DNA from: Cytophagales bacterium Alg240-R148
GTDB taxonomy: Bacteria; Bacteroidota; Bacteroidia; Cytophagales; Cyclobacteriaceae
Direction: 5' to 3'
NCBI GenBank assembly: GCA_900537185.1
Contig: LS999828.1
Span: 436,706-500,705, forward strand
Length of the DNA: 64,000 bases
The notes below the pieces were generated by a model, which was not told where the DNA came from, did not search any database, and worked only from the letters and a program-made list of their open reading frames with translations. The translations under genes and the position numbers were made by a program. The first letter of the stretch is position 1. Every line of letters begins with the position of its first letter. This document shows, in pieces, positions 1 through 8,922 of the stretch.

Positions 1-583
1 GTCTTTTCAAAGCGATATTGAGTTCCTTGGCTACAACCCGCTTCCTGATATTTTTCTTGTGAATATAAACGCAGCATACCAACAAAAGGACAGTTTAGAA
101 GTCATAAAGTCTGAGCTCGAATCAGTAAACGGGGTAACGGAGGTATACTACGAACCAGATTTTATACAATCGATTAATAAAAACCTTACCAATATTACCT
201 TAGCACTATCTGGATTGGGACTGTTCTTAATCCTTGCGGTAATTATTCTAATAAACAACACTATTAAACTAGCCTTGTTTTCCCAGCGCTTTCTAATAAG
301 AAGCATGCAATTGGTTGGTGCCAAAGCTTGGTTTATCAAAAAACCCTTTGTTCTAAGAGCAGCCATGCACGGGGTAATCGCAGGAATAGTTGCCAGCTGT
401 GCAATTTTATTAATACAATTTTATACTTATACCCAAATAGAAGGGTTGGAATCTTTACACGCCCCCTATTTCACTTGGATTCTATTAGGTTCTACCATTA
501 TAATCGGCGGAATTATTGGTTTTTTTGCTACCTTGCGTGCCATCAATAAGTACTTGAAATTATCATTAGACGAACTATATTAA
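1..583 (+). CDS. ftsX: Cell division protein FtsX, C-terminal part
   Basis: The frame is open from base 2, so the gene begins before the window; about 193 C-terminal residues are visible. FtsX is the membrane subunit of the FtsEX complex, which couples ATP hydrolysis at the division site to activation of peptidoglycan hydrolases. The visible part starts in the extracytoplasmic domain (FLGYNPLPDIFLVNI), followed by three hydrophobic segments and the cytoplasmic loop with RSMQLVGAKAWFIKKPF, which is typical of FtsX. A GTG at 59 could be mistaken for a start, but the conserved residues before it show it is internal. The stop is one base before the DUF3098 gene. The partner ATPase gene ftsE is not adjacent; a candidate lies at 33469-34182 on the other strand. 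Confidence 0.92.
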   Translation, partial: SFQSDIEFLGYNPLPDIFLVNINAAYQQKDSLEVIKSELESVNGVTEVYYEPDFIQSINKNLTNITLALSGLGLFLILAVIILINNTIKLALFSQRFLIRSMQLVGAKAWFIKKPFVLRAAMHGVIAGIVASCAILLIQFYTYTQIEGLESLHAPYFTWILLGSTIIIGGIIGFFATLRAINKYLKLSLDELY

Positions 584-584
584 A

Positions 585-788
585 ATGAGCGATAAAGAAA
601 AGCTGGCATTTGGCAAAAATAATTACAAACTGATGATCCTCGGAATAGCTGTCCTCATCACTGGGTTTATTATTATGACTTTGGATACAGAGCCACATGG
701 CTTTGGTTTTTTAGGACTGACCCTAGGGCCAATTGTAGTAGTTTGTGGTTTTGTCATTCAATTTTTTGCTATTCTTAAGAAAAAGTAA
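585..788 (+). CDS. DUF3098 family small membrane protein
   Basis: A 67-residue protein with two hydrophobic helices (about residues 15-33 and 41-62) separated by a short loop containing TEPHGFGFLGLTLGP, and a lysine-rich C-terminus. This matches the DUF3098 family, which in Bacteroidota usually lies directly after ftsX. Its function is unknown. A role in the envelope or at the division site is inferred only from the neighbours. It starts one base after the ftsX stop, and its stop overlaps the uppP start (TAATG), so the genes are very probably co-transcribed and translationally coupled. Confidence 0.85.
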   Translation: MSDKEKLAFGKNNYKLMILGIAVLITGFIIMTLDTEPHGFGFLGLTLGPIVVVCGFVIQFFAILKKK

Positions 789-1582
789 TGGGCATAGTGG
801 AAGCGTTGGTTCTTGGAATTATCCAGGGGCTAACAGAATTTTTACCTGTAAGCAGCAGTGGCCATATTGAAATTGGCACCTTTCTACTTGGAGTAAAAAG
901 CAAAGACAATTTATTATTTTCTATTGTGGTGCATGGAGCAACCGCCTTAAGTACCATAGTCGTGTTTCGAAAAGACATTCTTGAACTGCTTCAAGGATTA
1001 TTAAAGTTTCAGAACAACAGTGCAACGCAATTTGTATTAAACATTGTTATTAGCATAGTTCCAGTGGGCATTGTTGGGGTGTTTTTTGAAGAAGAAATAG
1101 AAGCTTTTTTTGGCGGAAAAATCGTTTTTGTAGCCTTTATGCTTCTAATTACTTCCATCCTCCTCGCATTCACCTATTACAAAAAAAACAATACAGGACA
1201 GATAACTCCTGTTAAAGCCCTACTTATAGGCTTGGCGCAAGCGGTAGCCATTTTACCAGGGATATCAAGATCTGGAGCTACCATATCCACAGCCTTATTA
1301 CTGGGAGTAGAAAAAGAAAAAGCAACAAGATTTTCCTTTTTAATGGTATTGGTACCTATAATAGGCGCTTTGGTCTTAAAAGTAAAAGACTTCATAGAAA
1401 ATCCATCCATTGGTGATAACATTTCCGGTAGCGCATTGACTACTGGTTTTATTGCAGCATTTGTTGCCGGTATTATAGCATGTCATTGGATGATTGCTAT
1501 TGTAAAAAAAGGCAAACTTATTTATTTTGCATTGTATTGTTTCGTAGTAGGAAGCATCGTATTGATTACCTATTTGATCTAA
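788..1582 (+). CDS. uppP: Undecaprenyl-diphosphatase UppP (BacA family)
   Basis: A 264-residue integral membrane protein, the normal length for the family. It dephosphorylates undecaprenyl pyrophosphate so that the lipid carrier can be reused in peptidoglycan and surface polysaccharide synthesis; loss of this activity causes bacitracin sensitivity in other bacteria. Both catalytic signatures are present: the QxxxE element with EFLPVSSSGH (residues 13-26) and PGISRSGAT (157-165). Several hydrophobic helices span the rest. It overlaps the DUF3098 stop by one base and is followed one base later by truB, inside the ftsX-ribF operon. Confidence 0.96.
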   Translation: MGIVEALVLGIIQGLTEFLPVSSSGHIEIGTFLLGVKSKDNLLFSIVVHGATALSTIVVFRKDILELLQGLLKFQNNSATQFVLNIVISIVPVGIVGVFFEEEIEAFFGGKIVFVAFMLLITSILLAFTYYKKNNTGQITPVKALLIGLAQAVAILPGISRSGATISTALLLGVEKEKATRFSFLMVLVPIIGALVLKVKDFIENPSIGDNISGSALTTGFIAAFVAGIIACHWMIAIVKKGKLIYFALYCFVVGSIVLITYLI

Positions 1583-1583
1583 A

Positions 1584-2279
1584 ATGTCCCAACCAAGTCA
1601 AAAGCCACCAGCGCCAGAATTGGTCTTGTTAATCGACAAACCTCTAGAATGGACTTCATTTGACGTTGTGAAAAAAATACGCAACGCTATGAAAATAAAG
1701 AAGATAGGACATGCAGGTACTTTAGACCCACTGGCAACTGGCTTGCTGATTTTGTGCACCGGTAAAAAGACAAAATCTATAGAAGGGTACCAAGCACAGG
1801 TAAAAGAATATACTGGAAGCATTACTATAGGTGCTACAACACCCTCCTTTGATTTAGAAACAGAGGTTACGCCTTCCGGATCAATTGACAACATCGATAG
1901 GAACGACCTAGAAAATACTGCAACCACGTTTCTGGGAACACAAGAGCAAATTCCACCCATGTATTCCGCTGTTAAGGTGAACGGTGTTAGAGCATACAAA
2001 CACGCCCGAAACGGGGAGGTTGTCCCCTTAAAGTCGAGGACCATAGAAATTAGTACATTTGAAATTACAAACTTCGAAGGTGGGGTATTCAACTTTAGAA
2101 TTGTTTGCAGCAAAGGCACCTATATTAGAAGCATCGCCAGAGACTTTGGTGAGCAACTTGGTTGCGGTGCTTATTTATCTTCTCTAAGAAGAACTAAGAT
2201 TGGTGACTTTGACGTTAAAAATGCCATAACAATAGAAAAAGCAATAGAACTACACGGAGTAAAAAAGCTTGAGTCATGA
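1584..2279 (+). CDS. truB: tRNA pseudouridine(55) synthase TruB
   Basis: Converts uridine 55 in the T-loop of tRNAs to pseudouridine. At 231 residues this is the short form common in Bacteroidota, without a long C-terminal PUA extension. The catalytic motif GHAGTLDPLATG lies at residues 42-53, with Asp48 as the expected nucleophile. Other family motifs are IDKPLEWTSFDVV near the N-terminus and CSKGTYIRSIARDFGEQLG near residues 176-194. The stop codon overlaps the ribF start (ATGA). Confidence 0.96.
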   Translation: MSQPSQKPPAPELVLLIDKPLEWTSFDVVKKIRNAMKIKKIGHAGTLDPLATGLLILCTGKKTKSIEGYQAQVKEYTGSITIGATTPSFDLETEVTPSGSIDNIDRNDLENTATTFLGTQEQIPPMYSAVKVNGVRAYKHARNGEVVPLKSRTIEISTFEITNFEGGVFNFRIVCSKGTYIRSIARDFGEQLGCGAYLSSLRRTKIGDFDVKNAITIEKAIELHGVKKLES

Positions 2280-3208
2280 AAATATTCCATGGTTTAGATT
2301 CTTTTGAGCCCATTAAAAATCCTGTCGTTACCATTGGAACATTTGATGGGGTACACCAAGGACACATCAAAATTCTAAAAAGAATTAAGACCATCGCCGA
2401 CGAAAACAATGGCGAAACGTTGCTTATTACTTTCTGGCCACACCCTAGGATGGTCATCAGCCCCAACGATTTTTCTTTACAATTGCTCAATACTTTTGAC
2501 GAAAAAGCAAATTTATTAAAAGAGAATGGCATTGATAACTTGTTGAGAATTCCATTCACAAAAGAATTTTCGCAATTAACAGCCCATGACTTTGTTAAAA
2601 ATATTTTAGTTGATACCATCAAAACAGATTGGCTCGTAATAGGATACGACCACCATTTTGGAAAAGGAAGGGAAGGCAACTTTGATAAATTAGTAGAGTG
2701 GTCTTCTACCTATCATTACAAAGTAGAAGAAATTTCGAGAAAAGACATTGAGAAAGTAGGAATAAGCTCTACCAAAATTCGAGAGTCTCTTTTAATCGGA
2801 GACGTGGCAACCGCCCACAAATATTTAGGCATGCCTTACAATATGAGTGGTAGAATTGGAAGTGGCATGAAACTTGGCCGCCAACTTGGATTCCCAACCG
2901 CCAACCTCATTATAGACAGCCCATACAAATTAACACCAGCAGATGGTGCATATGCTGTCCGGGTAAAACTAGAAGGCAAACTTTACAATGGGATGCTCAA
3001 CATAGGCATGCGACCAACTGTAGATGGCACCAAAAGAACAATAGAAGTACATTTATTTGATTTTGATCAACAAGTTTACGGAGAAACCATTACGGTTTAT
3101 TTTTATCATATACTGAGAAAAGAAATTAAATTTCCTGATATTGAAGCATTAAAACTTCAATTGGCCCAAGACAAAATCAAGGCCCAGGAGCTTTTAAGTA
3201 ATTTTTAA
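2276..3208 (+). CDS. ribF: Bifunctional riboflavin kinase / FAD synthetase RibF
   Basis: Makes FMN from riboflavin and then FAD, in the cytoplasm. The N-terminal nucleotidyltransferase domain (about residues 1-180) has TIGTFDGVHQGH (19-30), GYDHHFGKGREG (123-134) and ISSTKIR (173-179). The C-terminal flavokinase domain (about 182-308) has LGFPTAN (204-210) and NIGMRPTVDG. The length of 310 residues is normal. Its start overlaps the truB stop as ATGA. Only 15 bases separate its stop from scoA, so the two CoA-transferase genes may be read from the same transcript. No FMN riboswitch is visible upstream, as expected inside an operon. Confidence 0.96.
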   Translation: MKIFHGLDSFEPIKNPVVTIGTFDGVHQGHIKILKRIKTIADENNGETLLITFWPHPRMVISPNDFSLQLLNTFDEKANLLKENGIDNLLRIPFTKEFSQLTAHDFVKNILVDTIKTDWLVIGYDHHFGKGREGNFDKLVEWSSTYHYKVEEISRKDIEKVGISSTKIRESLLIGDVATAHKYLGMPYNMSGRIGSGMKLGRQLGFPTANLIIDSPYKLTPADGAYAVRVKLEGKLYNGMLNIGMRPTVDGTKRTIEVHLFDFDQQVYGETITVYFYHILRKEIKFPDIEALKLQLAQDKIKAQELLSNF

Positions 3209-3223
3209 TTAACCCAAACAAAA

Positions 3224-3928
3224 ATGATTAACAAAGTAGTATCGAACGCAATCGAAGCCGTTCGGGACATTCCTGCTAACGCAACGCTGATGCTTGGAGG
3301 GTTTGGTCTTTGTGGAATCCCGGAAAACAGCATCCAAGCCATTTTAGATAAAGGGATCACAGGCCTTACTTGTATTTCAAACAATGCAGGAGTCGATGAT
3401 TTTGGAATTGGATTGTTGTTGAAGACCAAACAAGTGAAAAAGATGGTCTCCAGTTATGTTGGAGAAAATGCTGAATTTGAACGACAGCTTTTATCTGGTG
3501 AACTGGAGGTGGATCTTATTCCACAAGGAACGCTTGCAGAAAGAATTCGAGCTGGAGGAGCTGGAATCCCAGCATTTTACACGCCTGCTGGATATGGAAC
3601 AGAAGTTGCAGAAGGCAAGGAGGTAAGAGAATTTAATGGAAAAATGCACTTATTAGAGCATTGGTTGCGGGCAGACTTTTCTATAGTGAAAGCTTGGAAA
3701 GGAGACACAGCAGGCAACCTAATTTTCAAAGGAACCGCTAGAAATTTCAACCCTATGATGGCTTCTGCTGGGCAAATCACGATTGCCGAGGTAGAAGAAT
3801 TGGTGCCGGCTGGTACCTTGGACCCCAACACCATCCACACGCCTGGAATTTATGTTCAACGCATTTTCAAAGGAGTTGACTATGAAAAGCGAATTGAACA
3901 ACGCACCATTTCTCCAACCAAATCTTAA
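3224..3928 (+). CDS. scoA: 3-oxoacid (acetoacetate) CoA-transferase subunit A
   Basis: The alpha subunit of succinyl-CoA:3-oxoacid CoA-transferase, which moves CoA from succinyl-CoA to acetoacetate and so lets ketone bodies or butanoate-type intermediates enter central metabolism. The 234 residues show the family I CoA-transferase motif [13 protein letters not shown] near residues 23-35, and [22 protein letters not shown] and [19 protein letters not shown] further on. The C-terminus ([12 protein letters not shown]) is where subunit A normally ends. It is followed seven bases later by the preferred start of subunit B. It could also act on a related 3-oxoacid, as substrate range cannot be read from sequence. 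Confidence 0.93.
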   Translation: MINKVVSNAIEAVRDIPANATLMLGGFGLCGIPENSIQAILDKGITGLTCISNNAGVDDFGIGLLLKTKQVKKMVSSYVGENAEFERQLLSGELEVDLIPQGTLAERIRAGGAGIPAFYTPAGYGTEVAEGKEVREFNGKMHLLEHWLRADFSIVKAWKGDTAGNLIFKGTARNFNPMMASAGQITIAEVEELVPAGTLDPNTIHTPGIYVQRIFKGVDYEKRIEQRTISPTKS

Positions 3929-3935
3929 ACCCGCC

Positions 3936-4595
3936 ATGTTAGATAAAATAGGAATAGCAAAAAGAATCGCTCAAGAAGTACAAGATGGTTCTTATATTAA
4001 TTTAGGCATAGGAATACCAACATTAGTTGCTAACTACATTCCCGAAAACATTGATGTAATCCTTCAATCAGAAAATGGTCTTTTAGGCATTGGCCCTTTC
4101 CCACAGGACGAAGCTGTTGATGCAGATCTGATCAATGCTGGTAAACAAACTGTTTCCATGCAAGACGGGTCCGCATTATTCAATTCCGCTGAAAGTTTTG
4201 CCATGATTCGAGGTGGCCATGTACACCTAACCATTTTGGGAGCTATGGAGGTTTCTGAAAATGGAGATATTTCCAATTGGAAAATTCCAGGTAAAATGGT
4301 TAAAGGTATGGGAGGCGCAATGGATTTAGTGGCTTCAGCCGAAAATATTATTGTAGCCATGCAACACAAAAGTAGATCTGGTGCTTCTAAATTACTTTCG
4401 AAATGCACCTTACCCATAACAGGGATCAATTGCGTTAAAAAAATTGTGACAGACATGGCGGTATTGGATGTTTTACCAGAAGGAGGCTTTAAATTAATTG
4501 AACGCGCTCCAGGCATTTCGGTGGAAGAAATTAAAGCATCTACTGCAGGTCGCTTGGTTGTAGAAGGAGAGGTTCCTGAAATGAAATTAGATTAA
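3936..4595 (+). CDS. scoB: 3-oxoacid CoA-transferase subunit B
   Basis: The beta subunit of succinyl-CoA:3-oxoacid CoA-transferase. The catalytic glutamate of the family lies in SENGLLGIGP (Glu46 when counted from the start chosen here). The motifs GIPTLVANYIP and GGAMDLV are also present. The open frame continues upstream to 3852 and overlaps the end of scoA. I chose the ATG at 3936 because the protein then begins MLDKIGIAKRIAQE, the normal start of the family, at 219 residues, and does not overlap scoA. A strong terminator follows 15 bases after the stop. Confidence 0.93.
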   Translation: MLDKIGIAKRIAQEVQDGSYINLGIGIPTLVANYIPENIDVILQSENGLLGIGPFPQDEAVDADLINAGKQTVSMQDGSALFNSAESFAMIRGGHVHLTILGAMEVSENGDISNWKIPGKMVKGMGGAMDLVASAENIIVAMQHKSRSGASKLLSKCTLPITGINCVKKIVTDMAVLDVLPEGGFKLIERAPGISVEEIKASTAGRLVVEGEVPEMKLD

Positions 4596-4609
4596 CCTTT
4601 ATAAATGGC

Positions 4610-4638
4610 AAAAAAGCAGGTTGGGAACCTGCTTTTTT
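4610..4638 (+). terminator. Intrinsic terminator after scoAB
   Basis: A perfect 13-bp inverted repeat (arms 4610-4622 and 4626-4638) with a three-base loop. The right arm ends in a run of six T, which makes it a classic rho-independent terminator for the ftsX-ribF-scoAB strand. The A-rich left arm could make it work in both directions. Confidence 0.9.
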
Positions 4639-4863
4639 GTTAGTTGATCGGCATTGTAAGGGGAGGGAATTTTAACTACTCCTTTTTGTATGTTGTGTTA
4701 CATGTTGTGGAATAAAGGTAAATAAGATAATACCAATTTTAAATAGTGTTCTTTGAGTATTTTATGTAGGTATTTTTACTGATTACATATATTCAATTAA
4801 TTGTTATTTTGTATAGGCAAACTCCCCAAGTTGCTCTTCAAGAAATCAACCAAAAACTATTAA

Positions 4864-5418
4864 ATGCCCATGGCGCAATTTGTTGCTTTTGAAAAAGGAG
4901 TAGAAGTAAATGGTCAAACAGTATTGGCAGTTGTCAATGCCATTCCAACAGGAAAGGAATTTAGGATTGAACTCCTAGAGTCTTTTGGGATAATTGATCC
5001 TGATCCAACCATCTGGTACGACCAGCAGGATTGGCTCTATGTATTCCAAAAGATCTCAGAGGAATTGGGAAGCAACACATTGTTTTCTATTGGCAAAGCC
5101 ATCCCGGATAATGCCAAGTTTCCTTCTGAAATTAACACTTTAGAAAAAGCATTCCTCTCCATAGATGAAGCCTACCACATGAACCACCGTGGGGGAGAGA
5201 TTGGCTATTACAAGTTAGTCTCCTTTGATCTAACCAACCAACATGCTACCATGGTTTGTAAAAACCCCTACCCCAGTGATTTTGACAAAGGCATCATAAC
5301 TAGCATGCTCAAAAAGTTTAAGCCCAAAAATTCGGTGAAAAACATTGTTGAAATTGACGAAACAAAAGAAACACGGCTCAATGGTTTTGATTCTTGCACA
5401 TACTCGATTGCATGGTAG
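4864..5418 (+). CDS. Uncharacterised protein, possible V4R / H-NOX-like ligand-binding fold
   Basis: A soluble 184-residue protein without signal peptide or membrane segment. I do not recognise it with certainty. The pattern of a central IGKAIPDNAKFP, then EAYHMNHRGGEIG, then CKNPYPSDFDKGI and a C-terminal RLNGFDSCTYSIAW resembles the small-molecule sensing fold of 4-vinyl-reductase (V4R) and NO-signalling domains, which also end in a G-x-x-x-C-x-y-x-v-x-W strand. It stands alone, with no output domain, in its own transcription unit, and its stop abuts the stop of the convergent dehydrogenase gene. A stand-alone sensor is an inference. The 268-base space before it holds the scoAB terminator and AT-rich sequence. 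Confidence 0.6.
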   Translation: MPMAQFVAFEKGVEVNGQTVLAVVNAIPTGKEFRIELLESFGIIDPDPTIWYDQQDWLYVFQKISEELGSNTLFSIGKAIPDNAKFPSEINTLEKAFLSIDEAYHMNHRGGEIGYYKLVSFDLTNQHATMVCKNPYPSDFDKGIITSMLKKFKPKNSVKNIVEIDETKETRLNGFDSCTYSIAW

Positions 5419-8373
5419 TTACTCTTTAAATGCCTCTAGTAGTATTTCTACAGGGTGCTGGCTTTGTTTTCCGGTGCCATCTTTAATTTGATGCCTACAA
5501 CTGGTACCAGACGCAGCCACTACTACAGACTCTGGCTGATTTCTGATGGTAGGGAACAATACTAGTTCTCCAACTTGCATGGAAACTTCATAATGCTCCT
5601 TTTCATACCCAAAACTCCCAGCCATTCCACAACATCCAGATGGTATCATTTGAACTTCGTAGTTTTCAGGTAGTGACAATACCTTTTTAGATGGCACCAT
5701 GCTAGACAACGCCTTTTGATGGCAATGCCCATGCACTTTAACTACCTTTTTATCTGTAACAAACCACTCCTTTGTAAGAAAACCTTCTTCTAACAAATCG
5801 CATAAGTACTCTTCTATGGTCTTTACATTTTCCTTTAAATCCATAGCCTTTTGTTGCCCTTCCCCCCTCAAAAGGGCTGGGTATTCATCTCTGAAAGTTA
5901 AGATAGCCGAGGGTTCTAGTCCGATCAACGGTGTTTTATCAGATATTAAACCTGAAAGGGCCTGTACATTGGTATGTGCTATGGACCTTGCTTTGTCTAA
6001 TAACGATTTGGACAAGAAAGTTCTTCCACTCTCCAAATGCTCTGGAATAATAACTTCAATCCCCATTTTTGTCAGCAATTGAATGGCTTTTATTCCAATT
6101 TGGGTATCGTTATAATTTGTAAATTCATCACAAAAAAGGTATACCTTCTTAGTTTTGGATTTTTCTTTACAGCCGAAATTGTTATTTTGATTCTTTTTAT
6201 ACCAAGCTAGTAATGTAGTTTTGTGCAAAGTGGGGATGGAACGTTCTTGTGCAAAACCATTAACATGTTTGATCCATTTGCCTATCAAAGGATTGCGAAC
6301 AGCAAAATTAAACAAGCCTGGCACCAAACTAGCCATTTTACTCATCTTAGTAAACCCAGCCACCATCTTTGCTCTGAAAGGCACACCATTTTTCTGGTAA
6401 TATTGGTGCATTGTTTCTGCCTTTAATTTGGCCATATCCACATTGGAAGGACATTCCGACTTGCAGGCCTTACACGATAAACAAAGATCCAATATATTTT
6501 TCAGTTCTTCATTCTCAAACTGAGTACCAGGTGCATCATTGTTAATAATTTCGCGTATAATATTAGCCCTGGCTCTTGTCGTGTCTTTTTCATTTTTTGT
6601 AGCCATGTAAGAAGGGCACATGGTACCACCAGATAAATGCGTTTTTCTACAATCTCCTGATCCATTACACAATTCAGCTGCTCGAACAAAACCCTGGGTA
6701 TCACTAAAATCAAATACAGTTTTTACATCAGGCGTTCTATGGTTCGGTTCAAATCGCAACCCTGTATTCATAGAGGGGGTATCTACAATTTTTTTGGGGT
6801 TAAAAATATTATTCGGGTCCCAAAAACTTTTCACAGACTGGATCAACGTATAATTGTCTTGTCCTATCATAAAGGGTATGAATTCTCCTCTCAACCTACC
6901 ATCTCCGTGCTCCCCACTCAACGAACCTTTGTATTTTTTTACGAGTCCTGCAATTTCTTCCGCAATTACCCGAAACATCCGGTTGCCTTCTTCTGTCTTG
7001 AGGTTCAATACTGGTCTTAGGTGTATTTCACCTGAACCAGCGTGCGCATAATGCACACAAGACAAGTCATATTGCTCTAAAATCTGATTAAATTCTTTAA
7101 TATACTCCGGAAGGTCTTCTACATCCACGGCAGTATCCTCTATAACAGGTGCAGGTTTGGCATCTCCTGGAATATTAGACAACAAACCCAACCCAGCCTT
7201 GCGCAAAGCCCAAACCTTCTTACAGTCGGTTCCTCTGACTACTGGATAGTGGTAGCCCAAACCTTTCTTCCTTAAAGCATGGATTAAGTCTTCAATGTTT
7301 TTTTCCAATTCTGAGGCATCCTTATTTTTCAACTCGATGGCCAACACTGCTTGAGGATCTCCTTGCACAAAAAATCTATTTTCCTTTTGTGCTAGGTTTT
7401 CTTTTGTTCTTTCCAAAATAAAATGATCCATTAATTCTGAAGCATGGGGATGGAACTTTAAAGCAACTAGATTTCCTTGCAACGATTCATAAATCGAATT
7501 AAAATGAGCGCATACCAGAGCGGAATGTTTGGGTGGGCTATCCAATACAGCAAGCTTTGCTTTGGTTATAAAAGCCAAAGTTCCTTCGGAACCAGCAAGT
7601 AAAGCACAAAAATTGAACTCCTCTCCATTTGGGTCAAATGGTTGTTGTCTGATCATCATATCCACAGCATACCCAGTATTTCTTCTTTCTATGGATGGTT
7701 TTGGAAAATGTTCTTTGATGTTTTTTTGAACGGACTTTTCACTAAAAGTATCGTAAAATCTTCTATAAATTGTTTGTTCCAATTTAGACACGACCCCTAC
7801 CCCATTTATCTTTTCTTTTAAGGCCTCCTCGTTTAGCGGTTTAAAAGTTACCAACGAGCCATCGCTCAGAAATGCCTCTACCTCTATCAAATGCTCTCGT
7901 GTTGATCCATATACTACTGAGTTGGACCCACAAGAATTATTGCCTATCATCCCGCCTATCATGGCCCTATTAGCGGTGGAGGTTTCCGGACCAAAAAACA
8001 AGTGCATGGGCTTCAAGTGCATGTTGAGCTCATCCCGAATCACGCCTGGTTCAACGGTTACAGTTTTGTTCTTTTGGTCTACTTCTAATATTTTGGTTAA
8101 ATGTTTGGACACATCCACTACTATGCCATGCCCAACTACTTGCCCCGCTAAAGAAGTTCCGGCTGTTCTCGGAATTAGTGCAACCTTCCTTTCGTTTGCA
8201 AAATGTATTAATATTCGAATGTCTTCTTTATCTTTTGGAATGGCTACAGCCAAGGGCATTTCTTTGTAGGCAGAGGCGTCTGTGGCATAAAGGCGGCGCA
8301 TCATGCCATCATAAAACAATTCCCCTTTTAATTGCTGGCTTAATTTTTGTAATTCCAAGTTTGACATTATCAA
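5419..8373 (-). CDS. FAD-linked oxidase / Fe-S oxidoreductase fusion (D-lactate or D-2-hydroxyacid dehydrogenase type)
   Basis: A 984-residue fusion with the architecture of E. coli YdiJ and related D-2-hydroxyacid dehydrogenases. In order: an FAD_binding_4 domain (about residues 35-180, with PRTAGTSLAGQVVG), an FAD-oxidase C domain (about 280-560, with HYAHAGSGEIHLRP), a ferredoxin-like segment with a CLSCKACKSECPSN cluster and a second cysteine group (CRKTHLSGGTMCPSY), and a C-terminal CCG region with HGHCHQKAL and PSGCCGMAGSFG. The enzyme probably oxidises D-lactate, D-2-hydroxyglutarate or glycolate and passes electrons to the respiratory chain; the substrate cannot be told from sequence. 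The start is at 8373 or two codons later (MIM). It stands alone. Confidence 0.9.
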   Translation of the reverse strand: MIMSNLELQKLSQQLKGELFYDGMMRRLYATDASAYKEMPLAVAIPKDKEDIRILIHFANERKVALIPRTAGTSLAGQVVGHGIVVDVSKHLTKILEVDQKNKTVTVEPGVIRDELNMHLKPMHLFFGPETSTANRAMIGGMIGNNSCGSNSVVYGSTREHLIEVEAFLSDGSLVTFKPLNEEALKEKINGVGVVSKLEQTIYRRFYDTFSEKSVQKNIKEHFPKPSIERRNTGYAVDMMIRQQPFDPNGEEFNFCALLAGSEGTLAFITKAKLAVLDSPPKHSALVCAHFNSIYESLQGNLVALKFHPHASELMDHFILERTKENLAQKENRFFVQGDPQAVLAIELKNKDASELEKNIEDLIHALRKKGLGYHYPVVRGTDCKKVWALRKAGLGLLSNIPGDAKPAPVIEDTAVDVEDLPEYIKEFNQILEQYDLSCVHYAHAGSGEIHLRPVLNLKTEEGNRMFRVIAEEIAGLVKKYKGSLSGEHGDGRLRGEFIPFMIGQDNYTLIQSVKSFWDPNNIFNPKKIVDTPSMNTGLRFEPNHRTPDVKTVFDFSDTQGFVRAAELCNGSGDCRKTHLSGGTMCPSYMATKNEKDTTRARANIIREIINNDAPGTQFENEELKNILDLCLSCKACKSECPSNVDMAKLKAETMHQYYQKNGVPFRAKMVAGFTKMSKMASLVPGLFNFAVRNPLIGKWIKHVNGFAQERSIPTLHKTTLLAWYKKNQNNNFGCKEKSKTKKVYLFCDEFTNYNDTQIGIKAIQLLTKMGIEVIIPEHLESGRTFLSKSLLDKARSIAHTNVQALSGLISDKTPLIGLEPSAILTFRDEYPALLRGEGQQKAMDLKENVKTIEEYLCDLLEEGFLTKEWFVTDKKVVKVHGHCHQKALSSMVPSKKVLSLPENYEVQMIPSGCCGMAGSFGYEKEHYEVSMQVGELVLFPTIRNQPESVVVAASGTSCRHQIKDGTGKQSQHPVEILLEAFKE

Positions 8374-8403
8374 ATAAGTTTACGAATATGACACAATTTT
8401 TAA

Positions 8404-8913
8404 TTGATATCCATGGGAAGTTTTAGAACAGTTTCTTTTTTCAATAATAGTTTTGGCTGCACAGTACTCTTATTACTATTAACACTTGCATCGTGCGGGG
8501 TTTCTAGAAAGGCAAAAGTAAGACAAAAAAAAATAAATACGGTCATTTCTACTGCCAGAACTTATACTGGAGTCCCATATAAATATGGTGGCACCACAAA
8601 GAAAGGGATGGATTGTTCTGGTCTTTTGTTCACTTCCTATAAAACAATAGACATGAGCGTTCCTCGATCCACCGTAGAACAGAAGAAATTTGGTAAAAAA
8701 GTAAAAAAGAAAAAAGTAAAAGAAGGAGACTGGTTGTTTTTTGCCATGAGTAAAAAACGACGCAAAATAACCCATGTTGGCTTGGTCACCCAGGTTAATT
8801 CAAAAGTAGAAGTGAAATTTATCCACGCCAGTTCTTCTAGGGGAGTTATTGAAGACAATCTATACAAAGCCTACTACAAAAAGCGTTTGAGAAAAGCCCG
8901 AAGGCCTTTTTAG
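8404..8913 (+). CDS. NlpC/P60 family lipoprotein, peptidoglycan endopeptidase
   Basis: A 169-residue secreted cysteine peptidase expected to cleave stem peptides in the cell wall. After a hydrophobic signal segment the sequence LTLASC gives a lipobox with Cys31 as the lipidated residue. The NlpC/P60 domain follows with YKYGGTTKKGMDCSG (catalytic Cys71), KITHVGLV (His124) and FIHASS (His141), the Cys-His-His set. A lysine/arginine-rich stretch (about 98-122) lies between the cysteine and the first histidine. A second ATG three codons downstream (8413) is an equally good start. The alpha/beta hydrolase gene follows after nine bases. Confidence 0.9.
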   Translation: MISMGSFRTVSFFNNSFGCTVLLLLLTLASCGVSRKAKVRQKKINTVISTARTYTGVPYKYGGTTKKGMDCSGLLFTSYKTIDMSVPRSTVEQKKFGKKVKKKKVKEGDWLFFAMSKKRRKITHVGLVTQVNSKVEVKFIHASSSRGVIEDNLYKAYYKKRLRKARRPF

Positions 8914-8922
8914 CCAAATTTT

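Noticed and set aside
1598-2119. A 173-codon minus-strand frame inside truB
   Set aside because: Antisense to a clearly conserved gene, with no recognisable domain or signal.
3852-3935. Upstream extension of the scoB frame
   Set aside because: It would overlap the conserved C-terminus of scoA, and the added residues have no family similarity.
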